Below are positions 37,266 through 51,895 of a DNA stretch of 64,000 nt, one piece after another. Positions within the stretch are counted from its first letter, which is position 1. Each line of letters opens with the position of its first letter. The stretch spans positions 2,789,403-2,853,402 of the forward strand of contig JAYKAV010001000.1 of NCBI GenBank assembly GCA_035582835.1, in the 5' to 3' direction. Below the pieces are notes generated by a model. It had not been told where the DNA came from. It saw nothing but the letters and a program-made list of their open reading frames with translations, and did no database searches. This DNA comes from Phoebastria nigripes (lineage: Eukaryota > Chordata > Aves > Procellariiformes > Diomedeidae). Made by a program: the position numbers and the translations under genes.

Positions 37266-40200
37266 GCTACGTCCTCTGGGATTAATTACAAAAATATAAT
37301 GGAGCGATGTGGTCCAAATGGTTTGTATAGCAGGTCAGGGGCTTAGACAGTGATGGTGATGAAGAAATGTCATCTGTACAGCAGACGTTGTCTTCATCCG
37401 ATGTGAGCATCTGCAAATTTGCCATCCCCTCATAGCAGTCGTGTCATGTTCTCAGACCTTGGTTTTACCTCCATCGTTGGATTGTTTTTAATGAAAACCA
37501 GTGGTGAAGTGGTGCCAGCCAGGCGAGGGGTTGAAGTGGTTCTCTGCAGGCTTTGTTTTGGAGGAGGGTGTCCATCACTGTCATCCTGCCCTGGTCCCAG
37601 CCCCTTGCTCCTTCACAGCCACATGGAAAAAATTACTGGGGAAGCTCCTGCTTTTCTTATGTTATAAATTTTTCCCTTTGCTTACTTATTTACTGGGAAA
37701 TGAATTGCATAAACAGAATAGTTCCATGCAGTTTTCATTTTATTTCCCTGTGTTCATTCCAATTTCTATTTATTTCTATTATAATTAGAGCACATGGCCC
37801 ATTTAATTCTACCAGATTTATGATCTAATGGACAGGAGAAGGACACTGAATTATAGTATTTCAAAGTTCATTGAAAGTGCAGTTAACTCACGGATGTGTA
37901 CATCTGAGTACGGGAAAGATATTCCTCTTTATTGCCTTAATTGCTGCAGTGGAGTAGAAATATACTGGTCTGGAAAGCTATAGTACAGGATGTACATGTT
38001 GTTGTCAGGAGCGAGCATCTCTCAAATTAGGACTATTGCAGTTATTCCATAAGGGAAAATTTTGCTTTATTAAATCAAGTTGAAGAGAGAAGTTTTAACT
38101 AACAGTAAAGACAATGCCATCTTGATTTTTATTGTTCAAATCTCCTATTTGTTATTGGTGTGATAACATGTTGGTACACGACAGTGTTAATGCGTACTTT
38201 TACATTGCCATTAATATAGTTATAATTAGAAATGCAGCTGATACAGTACATGGGTTTAATACAGCATTATTAATTATACTGCATCCTCGCCAGGAGGCTG
38301 CTAGNGTCGGTTCTCTTAGAGGCTTAGAGACTCATTGTAATATGTATTAAATGCACATTGCTGCAACAGAAATAGCTTTATGGAGAAGCATATTCCCACT
38401 CTAAAATGGGCAGAATGACAGTGTAAGTGCTACTAAGCACTCTATCAACACATTTAAAACTATCCTGCAAACGCATCCGAACTTGGGAACAATGAGCGAC
38501 GTGCTTTGCCACTGCAGTTCAGCTGGGTCTGCGCAACCCGCTAATCCTCGCTAAGAGGCAGTAAATTACGTACCTCCAAATTTATACAAATGCCTGCCTT
38601 TGACATCAGTGGGCACCACCCAGGTTTCACCTTCAGGATTCAGATAATCAGCTCTCATTCCTACCGGCTTCCCTCAAGACCAGTATGGAAATAAGTATGT
38701 GTCTGCCAGGGATCAAATGCTTTTGGAGACAAAAGTAGGTACTGAAAACATTACAGGATACTGTCATCTCCCCATGATACTTTTACACAAAGCGCTCTGT
38801 TCCTCTTTTGGCCTGACATAGTTTCAGCCTGACAGAATCCAGCAGGCCTGCTTGTTTTAAACAAGAGCACATCCTATTATTTTTTTGAGAAATGAAGTGT
38901 AAAATTAATGCTTATTATTTTGAGCTCAGGAAAAAAAAAAGGCAAGAAACCCAAGATTCTTGTTTGCTGTGCATTGCTCGTTTAGTCCTGTAATCAATTG
39001 ATCCCTGCACAGATACACTTATGGAGAAATGGGAGAAGATCTAGCACAGCAAGCTGTAAAAATCTGCATTTTATTTTACAAATGAGAGGGGCTGCATAAT
39101 TCGCTTGAGTTATGTAGGTCTCTCATAGATGCTTGTCATGTTTAAAAAAAAAAAGGGGGGGAATAAAAATGAGGGAAATGATTATATGTTTTCTGCTGCT
39201 AACGCCCAGTGCCACACATTTGACTGGAGCGTTGGCTGTCACGCCGCATTGTCAAAAAGCCGCCTTGCATGTACCTATATGATCTTATATAATTCAAGGA
39301 AGTTATTCTCCAAAGGTGACTGAGTATCCCTATACATGCGCCGTGTTTCTGTGTAAAATAATGTGCTGTAAAATGCCATAGAGGGGAGAGTGATTATAGC
39401 AGCAATTCTATCTATATCTTTGGGCATTTTCATATTTTGAATACACAGGCATGAAAAGAGAAACGTTTGTCATGCTAACCATGGTACTTTTTCCCCCCTT
39501 TTTTCTTCCTGGATGGTTTTATAGACACAAGAAATACATAATGGACTCCTGTGGGAGTGGAATAAAAACCCCCACCGGTAAGGAGAAGGCCTTATAATTC
39601 AGAAGTGGATTTGCAAATCAAAAGGTCTTGCCTCGAGTGGGATAAATTTCCAGATCTGCAGGAACCCATTATGTTTTATTATTTTTCATTCGAGTTTTAG
39701 TTTGTTTGTTATGGGTTTAACTATTTAAAATACTGCAGGGATCAGCCAAGAAAATACACAATCTCTGTTACCTAATTAAACATACCAAGCTTGTAAGAAT
39801 ATACTTCAATTGAAATGCTGAGCATTGTTGGGTTTTTTTAATTTTACTGAAATTATAGGTATTTAGCTGCAAAAGGAGCAGTCGTCTAATCAGCAGTATG
39901 TGTCTGTGTATTTATGAACACACGTGCTCACACAGGACCATAGGCTGTACATGAATCACTGTTTTCCAAATACCCAGTATGTGGAGGGTAGAAAATTAAT
40001 GTCAAACATGATTTCTCTGATTTACTTGTAGAAGGAATTCGTTCCATTCCCCCCAGTACCTGCTTTGTCCTCTCCAGGTTTATTGCAGCGTTTGGTTGCT
40101 GTACACAGCTGTGTACAGGATGTGTATGCTCAGGATGCTCAGCACAAAGCACGTATCCCTTCCCCATCTTTCCTCCCCTCCAGAGCAGATTGCAAAGATA

Positions 40201-41535
40201 GCACAAAGCCAAAACTTTTCAGGCGAGGGTCTGATGGGAGAAGCCAGCCTTATGCTACAGCGAGGGGAGAGGGTCAGGTTTTGAAACCCATCCATCAGAG
40301 AGGGCGACGTGCCCATCAGTGGTGGCTGCCCAGACAGAGAATTGCAAACCTTGTTGCATCCTAGAAACATCCCAGTCCCCGGTTATGGCTGTCCAGGGAA
40401 TTCGTGGAGCTGCTGCCGTGGAGCCACCAGCCCTTTCATCTTTCTGTTCCTAACTCTTTCCTCCCTTTCCTTTTCTCTTTTTACCTCCTTCCCAACCCGC
40501 CTGTTTACTTCTCCCCATCCTGCCTCCCCCTTCCCCACCGCGGCTCCCGTGCCAGCGCTCGCCATCAGTGCCCTGCTCTCACCCTGCGTGCCACCGCTGC
40601 TGGGCAGCGCAGAGCACCCATTGCCACACAGGTTTCCAGAGCCCACCCGGCCTCGAGGCGGCACAGGCAGCTCACCGCCGGCACATGCTGCTGCACGAGG
40701 CGTGGCATGGAGACTTTTTTTTTTAAATTATTGTTGTTTTTCACACTGCACGGAGGGCCCTTCAAGGCCCGTGTACTCTGGGAATTGCCTCCAGCTGCAA
40801 ACGTGCCAAGGTGCAAACGTGCGAGAGCCACCACGTGCCCGGGCATGGGCTGTGCCCAGCGTCCCACACAGAGTCCTGCCGCTTGCCTGCCCTGGCACCT
40901 AACTCCCCACCTTGTAAAAGGGCTTTGGGATACTGAGAGTACCAAAGGCCTTATAGAAAACAATAATTTCCCTCTGTTTAGCCCTTTTAAAGATGTAAAA
41001 AGCTAATTTAAAGCAACTGTAAGTAAAGACCATGCTTCTGAAGGCTCGCATTATTCACAAGATCCAAATGCATTTGGCAAGAGATTAGTTCATGGTATAA
41101 TGTAGTCATTTCTTAGGTGTCTTGGAACTAAAAATTGAAGTCGGTGAGATTTGAAGATATAAAAATAGTTGAATGTACATCAAAAGACAGAATTTCTTTA
41201 GTTTTTAAAATATGTTTTCATGAGAAGTTCACATGTGCTGCCACAATGAAGGAAAGACACATTTTCAGGAAGTATTTACAAAAACAATCAGCAAAATTTT
41301 TAAATTTTAGGTGTTTTCTGATTTATATAAACCGTACGTTATGTTGTCTAAATTTCTACCACTCCCTCTTTCACTTCAAGAAAACTAAAGGATTGTTTCA
41401 TTTTTTCATGCATGGAAATTGCTTTAATATGGCTTCAGTACCTTAAAAAAAGGCCCAACTGCACCCAAACCCACAAATGTCAGTAAACAGAGAAACAGAT
41501 CATCTTACAAAAGCGGTAGGCTTGAAACAATAGTA

Positions 41536-41557
41536 ATTATTATTATTATTATTATTT
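41536..41557. repeat. (ATT)n trinucleotide microsatellite
   Basis: About seven ATT units in a row. It is a simple repeat with no gene feature overlapping it. Confidence 0.95.
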
Positions 41558-41916
41558 CCCTATGAGTTCAGCTAGAACATAGGGGCATTTAAAATGAGCC
41601 CTGTGTATTCAGTGCTTAAGATATATGACACGGAAATTACACTTTCAAATGACATTTAAATACCTTCAATGGTCTCTTCAGCTTGGAAAAAGCCAAGAGA
41701 GATAAAATTAAGGCTGACACTGCTCTGGGCTCCTGCTATTCTCCGATAGTTTCTTCCTTTCCTGTATATTTGCAGCATAGTCTGAGGCGAAGACGGCATT
41801 TCAGGCCACTTTCAGTATTGTTGGTTGAATTCACGCTGTTAAATTCATTTTAAATGCTGTTTGACTATTCAATAATCTATACCCAGAGCAGGGATGTTCT
41901 CCCTATGTGGTAGGAT

Positions 41917-42175
41917 GCGAGGTGGAGCAGTGCCGTGTTGTCACGAGCCTGGGAGCAGGCGCGTGGGTTCCCGGCGGGTTGATCGCAGCACCGCTTTCAT
42001 CGCAGCTTAAAATCAACGCCCCTAAACGTGACTGGGGGCTGTACACCTGAACACCTCGCGCGAGCGGCTTGGCCCGCTTTTCTGATGCGGCCGGAGCCGT
42101 GGCAATGTCTGCGGGTCCTTGAAGTCGTGCACGGCGGCACGGGCGTTTCTCGCCGACTGCTGCATCCCCAACGCT
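41917..42175. promoter_or_regulatory. CpG-dense patch just upstream of the first exon
   Basis: About 29 CpG dinucleotides are counted by hand in roughly 260 bases, or one per 9 bases. The surrounding intron is CpG-depleted. The patch ends about 45 bases before the exon at 42220. It contains no convincing coding frame that joins the exon, and the sequence between patch and exon is a normal splice acceptor region. Possible explanations are an internal promoter for a short 3' transcript, a regulatory CpG island, or GC-biased conversion. Confidence 0.45.
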
Positions 42176-42189
42176 AATCTGCTGTGTCA

Positions 42190-42219
42190 CTAACAAGTTG
42201 TATCATTTGAACCTTGCAG
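42190..42219 (+). promoter_or_regulatory. Branch point and 3' splice site of the first exon
   Basis: CTAAC at 42190-42194 is a good branch-point match, with its adenine 26 bases before the AG at 42218-42219. The polypyrimidine stretch (ATTTGAACCTTGCAG) is weak. The reading frame and family alignment both place the exon start at 42220. Confidence 0.8.
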
Positions 42220-44078
<1,859 letters not shown>

Positions 44079-46091
44079 TAAAAGCAAAGCTAAAGCTGTT
44101 GACTTCTCTGTGCAACCATCACCCTTGTGCAGCATTTAGAAAAGGTGCATACCCTCAGTATGGTCTCTTATGCCCTTAAACAGTCTCTCAGTCTCCTCCC
44201 CGGGTGCTATCAGGAGAAAGGGGTCTCTGAGCATGGCTGGAATAAATAAATAAAACAAGACAGATATCATGATTCTTTATGAGTATTTCTCTTGACAGTA
44301 GCGTTGCTACATCCTGACATGTCTACGTCAAACACCTTGTAAATAATTCCTTTTTCTGTATTAATAATTTAGGCACTGATTAACATACAAAGACTAAGCA
44401 AATGGTAGGCTGCCCCCTCCCCTTCCTCACTGTTAAGTCAGAAGTAAAGGAATTTTCCCTACCGAGGTATGAGAGCAAAGTGTGGGTGCAGCTCAACGCG
44501 ATGCTTAATTAGAGGCTCCACCAAGGCACTAGCACATTAATAAGCTGCAGGTTCTGCAAACCAGGCATTGCATTCCCTGGCAGCACTGGGGGCCACAGCC
44601 ACAGCAGTTTTAGCCCCCGCAAAGCTGGTGCTTGGCCCTCACCCATTCCCGGGTGCAGCAAGCCTTTCGGAGGGCCAGACCCTGACCTAGGCATGCTGCT
44701 GCAGCCGCTCTCGGAGCCCTGGCCCCAGGGGCCACCTTGGAGCCATGCTGGTGAGGCTGAGGTTTAAATCACACTGATACCTTTGGTGCTAAACCCACGT
44801 AGGTGCTGAAACCTCCACGGTGTGTGTGCCTGATACCTCGCGGGGAATGGTCCGCCAGAGCTTGCCCTTCCAAAGAGCTCGCAGGGAGGTGCCCGCCCTG
44901 GCCATCCTCCTCAGGCATATCTTACCTGTGTAGCATGGCCACCAAAATACTGCTAACGTCCCCTGGCAAATGCAGTCTTTTTATAGAATGGTACCGTATG
45001 CCTCATTTAAATCTATTAGCTTTATAAACCATGATTTACTTAAACTTTGGAGGGTTTTCATTTATCTTGCTGAATTCCCAAGCTGCTGCCTCTTGTGTCG
45101 TGCTGTCATGCTGTGGAAGGATGGTTGATCTTTTCACTTTGTTGATTTTATTTTTTTTTCTCCCAGGGGAATCTCCTCTTTCCCTTGTTCTAGCAACCTG
45201 ATTTGCATAAGTGTACAAAAGTTTTAACTATACCTTGTTAATATTTTAATAAAGTCAGCAGATTTTGGGTTTGTGTGTTCTCACTGTGAACATTTTATGA
45301 AGGCAACAGTGGCTTGCAAAGCCAGCTCTGATTTTTCCTCCCATTTTTCCTTTAAAGTGGTGTTTGGTCAAAATGCCAGCACAATTAAAATGGGCGCACT
45401 GGCTTCCTAGGTCACCACATTAACCTTTAAAATCAGATGGTCAAATAAAAAGAACCTTGTTAAATTATAGTCTTAAGAGCGGCCCATTTTTTGCAATTAA
45501 CAGTTTTAATTACATAGTGTTTCAATTCTGAAGTGGTGTGCATTGCAAAATTGCTGCAAATAGCAGCTTTAATCAGATAAATTATGATTGTAATTTTCCA
45601 GTTTTTATGCAGGATTTCTGTGCATTTAAAATTTCTGTGCTCATAATAATTACACGAGTAGTTTTGAATGGTGTTGGCTGAATGAAAATTCAATATTTAG
45701 CTGCACAGTTTTAGTCTTTATTTCAGTAGTGACTCAGAAATGTGTTTACTTGATGCCAGGGATTTTACTAATTCAAGTACCTGAGCCAAGGAGGACACAA
45801 AATGTGTGTATAAATTAGTTAGAAACGCTCAAGACTTTTGAACCAGTCTGCCTTGGCATGGTTATCTCATCAGTTTCTGATGCNTAAGCTGCCTGCTCTA
45901 AATTCCTCAACTGTTAGTTATGTTTTTGTTGAGTAATGAAGATTTAGTATTATTTTAGTGAACCAGTTGTTCAGCTGCTAGTTAGGGTTAAATCTGCATA
46001 AACCTTTCAGTCTCTTAACCGTGCAATTGTTCTTATGTGGGCAAATCACCATCCATTGAGGGGTTCCGCTTGATGAATTTGACTTTTCAGT

Positions 46092-46140
46092 TCTGATCTT
46101 GCTTTCCCACTGGTGTAAAATAATTGGTGTCAAAATCTGA
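46092..46140. repeat. Possible palindromic repeat relic
   Basis: CTGATCTTGCTTTCCCACTG followed by GTGTAAAATAA resembles one arm of the old palindromic sauropsid repeat type seen elsewhere in the window. Only one arm is recognisable. Confidence 0.3.
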
Positions 46141-47952
46141 ACCTACGCTTTGTTTTACTTCTTTGTATTTTTAAGTGAAACCACTGAAAATACTTTTTAA
46201 AAAATTGAGCATTCAACTATTTCAAGAAGAAATTCAGAGTGGGGTGCTTACAGAAAAGCAAGAAAAACAAGGAGAGTGGGAAAATGACAGGCAGCGCAGG
46301 GAAAAGGTAACTTTTAGAGATGTCATGGAGTGGCATGAATTAGCCCTTCTGATTTGTGAACATTTCTTTAAACAGTTAGGGTAAACACCACGTAAGCCCA
46401 GAAGGGCACGTGTGTGCCATGTGATGAGAAACGTTGCCACTGTAAATGTGCTTTTAGGGCTTGGTGCAAATACTGCTTTGGCAGTGTAANGCTCTGGAAG
46501 CAATCAAACCCTCTTTTCACTTCTGAACTAGTAGTTGTATTTTAATATAGGTTTATGCTTTGAAGTTTACACCATCTGATGGAGCCGTAAAACCAAGGCT
46601 TAAGAAAGCTCTGAGGAACTGAGCTCATTTTATAAACGGTGGAAATTCTGGTGTGAATCTGGAGCGATGAGTCAGTGAGTTTACCTTGATAATATTGCCA
46701 GAAGTAAAGAAAACAGAATGTTATTTAACTGCTTACATTATTTCATTGGAAATAAGGAAAGAAAACATGGTAAGGTTAAGTATGAAACACAAAGGGAACA
46801 GTATGTGTGATAACCCCACGTACCTTTAGGGCAGAAGAGGAAAGCCTGGCAGCTCCATGTTTTTCACATCCTCAGTTTGTAAGATTGACAGCTATGAATA
46901 TGATGAAAATCTCCTGGGAAAAAAGTAAATTTATAGCTAATGTATAGAATACCAAGGCTATTACATTTAATCCCCCTACTGAAACATGCTGACTGAACAA
47001 GTGTAGAGGTGGAGGTTTGGGGGGTTCCTCACGCATAGGGCAGAAGGAACCCTTTCAAACAGAGCCCCATCTCTAGGACCCGTGTCAGGAGCTGCCGGCC
47101 ACCGCTGGCATGCCCACTTCTCACAGGCAGCTGGAGCCACAGCGGCACACAGGTCATCCAGATGTGGGAGATGAGCTAGCTCTTTGACAACTGAAATTTT
47201 GGTCTTTACTATTTAGAACCTAGCAGGGAGCCCTGCCAACACTGAAGATGGGTCAGAAATTATGACACATAATGGGTGCTGAGAGTTATATTTGTGGTGT
47301 TATTCACAGCGGGGAAATATACCTCCTCAATTGCTTGCATCAAGAATTACATTAAGCAAATTGTGACTGAGCAGATTTTCAGAGGAAACTTAAGGAGGAT
47401 TTTCATAGGTTCTCTTTTGCCATACTGCTTCTTCCAAGGAGCCATCACATAACCAATGAAGTATTTGTATTTAAAGGATTAATTCCTGCTGTTTGCTTGT
47501 GTACTGTTAATCATACCGTTTCCTCCTAAATGATTACAATTGATGAAAACTAAGGCAAGGGATATAATAAACAATGCGCAAATAATCCAGGTACCAAGGG
47601 AGCAGGGTACCTGCCAGGTCTTTCCTAGCACAGGTGTTCAGGTGTTTTATTGCCTGCTATGAATAAAGGGCTTTCTTTCCTATTCAGATTTGGAGATATG
47701 TCAAACCACTAAATTAAGGGAGCTTCACCGGAGGAATTTGCTGTCATTTTAAGTGCCCAGTTTCTTTAAACGTACACATATCAAAAGGAGAGTGGCTACT
47801 ATGGCTCATTGGCTACCACTGTGGTCTGTCTCCCTCCTCATTTCATTTTATGTGAAAAGCTGGCAATTTTCATATATCCATAAACAGGCATGAGCTGCTG
47901 CACAGAAATTGCACTCATTATATTAATAATGATTTACCATGAACGTCCTCCA

Positions 47953-48019
47953 GGGGCTTGATTTGGTCCACATCAAAGTCCTTGGGATTCTTTCCGCTGA
48001 TTACAGCAGATCAAGCCCT
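47953..48019. repeat. Palindromic repeat relic with matching ends
   Basis: GGGCTTGAT at 47954-47962 is the exact reverse complement of ATCAAGCCC at 48010-48018. The interior contains CATCAAAGTCCTTGGGA, which resembles the CATTGAAGTCAATGGGA centre of the remembered family. It is a short MITE-like relic about 66 bases long. Confidence 0.45.
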
Positions 48020-48963
48020 AAGCAGGTTTTCTTTTTTTAAGTCTGCTTTTAATGTCAGCTCGATGTTAGATGTGTCTCCTATAGAGGGCTGCATCCTGCC
48101 CAGGTGAGCGGGGCACTGCAGCGAGCCACCACATAGTCTGATGTGGCCAGATGGGGGACGTTAAGATGCTGCTCTGTACCCATGGTGGCTTCCCTGGGAG
48201 TTGGGCAATCAGGAGCAACATCTCCACCTGCTCATGCCAGTGGTCCTTGGGGCCATCTGGGTACAAGAGTGTCCCCTGAAGCACGTGGGGAGAACAAGAG
48301 CCTCTTGGCTTGTATGTGACCCACCTGCACCCAGGTGAGTCTACGGGGCTACATCTAAGGGCTCAGTTTACCACCAATGGTCAGAGCACTGAAGGAAGAC
48401 TTAAGCAATTTCAGGTCTGTACCCAGCTATTCAAAATCTTTTAGTGGTTATGTCTCCAGCTCCTACTTGAAAAATGGGCTTTACCTCCTTCCTGGGGGTA
48501 CAAGAAAGCTGACTTGAACAGGAATAAAATTTTTCTTCCAAACAGCCCTATGTGCTTGCAATGCTGAAATATCTCAGTGCTTCTGGGCTCCAGTGTCCAT
48601 ACAGTCAGTGAGAGAAAAGCAAATCTATGGTATTTTGATGAACTTGCAGAAAATATTTTTCCCTGGAGGAGTGTGTGGATGGCAGGACAAATGGGACCTG
48701 AAATGTGGCTCTATCTCAAGGCAGTACTTTCACTTAACGAAACTTTTGCTCTATTTCAGAACTTATGTGTGATTTAGATGTTAAACACCAGGAGCTTCTT
48801 GCTGGAAACAAACCACAAGCTCTTTCTAAGTTTCATATGAAGCACCCACAAAATTATGTGTAGAATTAATTTTCTGCAAGTAAAATCCATTTTTTCTTTT
48901 AAACAGAATTTACATCTTTGCATTTTGGTTGTTGATAGGCTCTTAAGAGACTGTTATCTACCT

Positions 48964-48991
48964 CCCCCCCCCCCCCCCCCTTTTTTTTTTT
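48964..48991. repeat. C17-T11 homopolymer junction
   Basis: Seventeen C are followed directly by eleven T. The complementary strand is A11-G17. It is a pure polypyrimidine/polypurine tract, prone to slippage and to sequencing error, so its length should not be trusted. Confidence 0.95.
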
Positions 48992-51774
48992 ATGTTAGTC
49001 CTTCTTTAAATCCTGAAAATGACCTAGTCAGTTATCCTAGCAGATTTGGCTAGCGTTTCTTAAAAAATGTTGCTGTGGTGCTTGGAGTATTGTTAAATTT
49101 TAATTATTAGTAGTTACAAAGCTAATAAATTACAAGAATACCAAAATCTATTCCAGCCATATTGCTGGGTTTCGTTCAGACGCAGTCAGATAATTATAAC
49201 TAACAATAATTAAAAATTAAAAGTGCTGTAGGCACATACCCATCATGTTGAGTCTGTCTGCCTGAACGTTCTTTATGGACTGCAAAACCACAAGTTTTAT
49301 CTTGGATCTGTTGTCACAGTAGGGAAGAGTTTTACCTAATAGGTCTCTGGTTTTCAATACATATGTTTAAATTCAGTGGAGGAGGAATATATGGCTGTTT
49401 AGAAATTTGGGGTTAGGAACAGGCTGTCATAAGGACCAAAGCTAAGAAAAGCCATCACAGACTACGTGGGGCTGTCGCTGGGCTCTGCGGCAGCTGCGGC
49501 TGAGGTTCTGTGCGGGTGATGCTGGAGGTTTCCTGGGCCTGACATCCACAGAGGTTAATGCTATATGTAGGAGCAAGGGCTGTTCAAGCTCGTGCACCTC
49601 TGTGTGATTTGTCGGCACCTTCTTCCCTAGCACAAAATGAGGTGGTGTTTCCTGCGTCTGGGCCTGGGTATGCTGTTGGAACAGCCAATCCAGATCACAT
49701 GGCCTCTTTTGTGTGGCCAGTTCTGTTCAAACAGAGGATTGTGCAGAAATCTTGAATTGCCCTGCGTTTGACATAGTGACAAGGTGTAGCATTTTTTCAT
49801 TTGGAAAGATGATTCTGATCAATATATTGCTGCATCTTTATCATCCCTGAGGTCTCTTCAGTGAGATGCAGAAAGATCTCTCAAGTCCGCAAAGACTCAC
49901 CTGAGATGAAGCTTGGAAATATCTGGCACTGGAGTAGCGTGTCCCATTAAAAAAAAGCCTCCTTCATTTCTTACACCATTAACACCATTCTGTGGCTGGC
50001 CCTGGCTAACAAAGTGTACGCAACTTCGCATTAACATGTGCAGAAAAGCCAGCAGCGATGCAGAGCGGGGGGAAAAAAAGAAGGGAGCCAGGTGAAAGGC
50101 ATCGTTTCAGTCATTAATGCACTTAAGCGCACCCAAGTGTCAACATGTGTGATCAAGTGTAAGGAGGCATGTCGTTCCAATGTGGCAGCACTGGCACACA
50201 GAAGGGGCTTCCTACAGCAGAGATGGCACTTGATCCGGTGCTCAGGCTGCCCAGCTAAACCCGTCGTTGCCTGTCATGTATGCCCTAGGGCAAGGGTCCA
50301 ACCAACTTTTGCGTAGGCACCATGCCATCCCAACAGATGGGCAGGAGTGTAAGCCGCCAAGAGACAATGTATATGCATCAATTGTGTTTATTGAAAGCAC
50401 AATTCCTGGCTGGAAATGTCCAAATGTCTATTTATTCTGAGATAAGATGCCTTTAGTTAATGGATATGGAAATGCAGCCTAGCTTTGAACTAATTACTTT
50501 ATATACATTACAAAACATAATGCAGACACACAAATGTAAGATGTGCTGATTATGGGGAGCCCAGTTAAAGGTCTGTCATGATGCACAGAGTCCCCCCTAA
50601 AATTGACTTGACGTGCCAAGGTACTACTTGCCTCTAAGTACTGGAGACCGAATTTTGTAGGATCTGCACATAACTATACAAATAGCTGGTGCAATATATA
50701 ATGATGTGCAAGGAGCCAACCTTTTACACTTGCAGGTTTTCCTGTGCATGTAGATGTCTAAGCTCACCTCCCCCCTTAGTGGTGGAAACCATTTTCACTT
50801 CCATGGGTAAATGAGGGTGATGCGTTAATCCAGACCAAAGCTAGACCAGTTTACACATCTCACTGGAGAGGTTTGTTTTCCATGTGACAGAAAGAGAGAA
50901 AAATCATATAGTATGCTTTTATATTTGACAACATTGTTGCCCACCAAAAAGAGTAATTTATGGAAGCAACCAGAGAGGAGTCTGTATGCACAGATTAAAG
51001 GGTGTTTCCTTCCCCTACTTGTTAGGTTTATTCAATTAAGACTTGTTAGTGTTCTTGAAAGATGGGCTTTAAAGACCTTTCTGAATATACAATTTGGTAT
51101 TCATAAAAATCCAGACATACTATATGTAAATAAATAAAGCAGGAATGTTTTACTTCCAAATACATTAATGCATTCCCATGTTCTTGAAAACAGAGCACAC
51201 GGGTTGTGTTAAACATCCATCTTTGACCAAAAGGAGGAAGCACAGGAGAAGAAATGAGAAATGGATTTTCTTTCGGAAAGACCAGATTGCACTCTCTGGT
51301 CTGGCAATAACAATTACTAATGACATTTAGAGAGAAATTAAGGATGAGAAATGCAAGTTGGCATTTCAGCAGTGCCAGTCAGTAACATTGCATCAGAGCT
51401 CACAGGAGAGATGAGAAAAAGTTTAGGGATGGAAAATTAATTTTGTTATGTCAACAATTAACAAATACCTTTTCTTCATTCTTTACCACACTATCACAAA
51501 TTACCACTGTGATAGTATTTAGCAGCTCCTCAGGTGAATGAAATAGCACTTTGAAATCCTTATTTCTGGAGTCAAACGCACACATTTGTGTTTTGCTCTG
51601 GTTTGTTGAACAATGAATGATAGAAAGAGGTTCAAACTGACCAGGGAGGGAGAAAATGAGCTCTTGAATGTGTGGTAGCAAGAATATTCTGCGTGGCTTC
51701 TCTCTGCAGATCTCTGTGGTTTTTATAACTGTGAGTGAATTAAGCTTACCAGCACTTTTTCTGAAGTTGTTTTT

Positions 51775-51895
51775 TCCTGTTTTACAAATTTGGAAAAGCA
51801 GAGGTTGAACAATATACCCAGATCCATGCAGGAAAATTTTGGAGGAGCCAGACTTAAAGCCCTGGAAGCCTCAGACCTTTTATTCCGAAGTCCTT
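51775..51895 (-). repeat. MIR-like SINE relic, reverse orientation
   Basis: The order GTTTTACAAATTTGGAAA, then GCAGAGGTTGAAC, then ACCCAGATCCATGCAG, then GGAGCCAGACTT and AAGCCCTGG follows the reverse complement of the MIR tail, core and box-B region as I remember it (TTTACAGATGAGGAAA, GAGAGGTTAAG, GCCCAAGGTCACACAG, AGAGCCGGGATTCGAACCC). Divergence is high, as expected of a SINE that predates the split of mammals and reptiles. Confidence 0.5.

Larger units (their letters stand above)
1..42219 (+). other. Intron upstream of the first recognised ZNF521-like exon
   Basis: No C2H2 exon, other recognisable protein domain or splice-bounded reading frame was found here, so the region is read as one long intron of the gene whose exon begins at 42220. 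It is mostly AT-rich and CpG-poor, with GC-rich islands near 25.4-26.3, 27.5-28.1, 30.35-30.6, 34.3-34.65, 37.1-37.3 and 40.3-40.9 kb. Long open frames in those islands have no recognisable homology and are best explained by base composition. Repeats and motifs inside it are listed separately. Between them I saw only unique-looking sequence. The exact intron start lies outside the window. An unrelated non-coding transcript cannot be excluded by eye. Confidence 0.75.

Noticed and set aside
40309..41006. Two overlapping plus-strand frames of about 200 codons
   Set aside because: They are driven by a pyrimidine-rich, GC-rich stretch. The translations are low-complexity proline/serine-rich with no domain, and both frames are open at once, which points to composition.
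41903..42196. Minus-strand 97-codon frame next to the zinc-finger exon
   Set aside because: It lies within the CpG-dense patch and has no recognisable homology or splice context.
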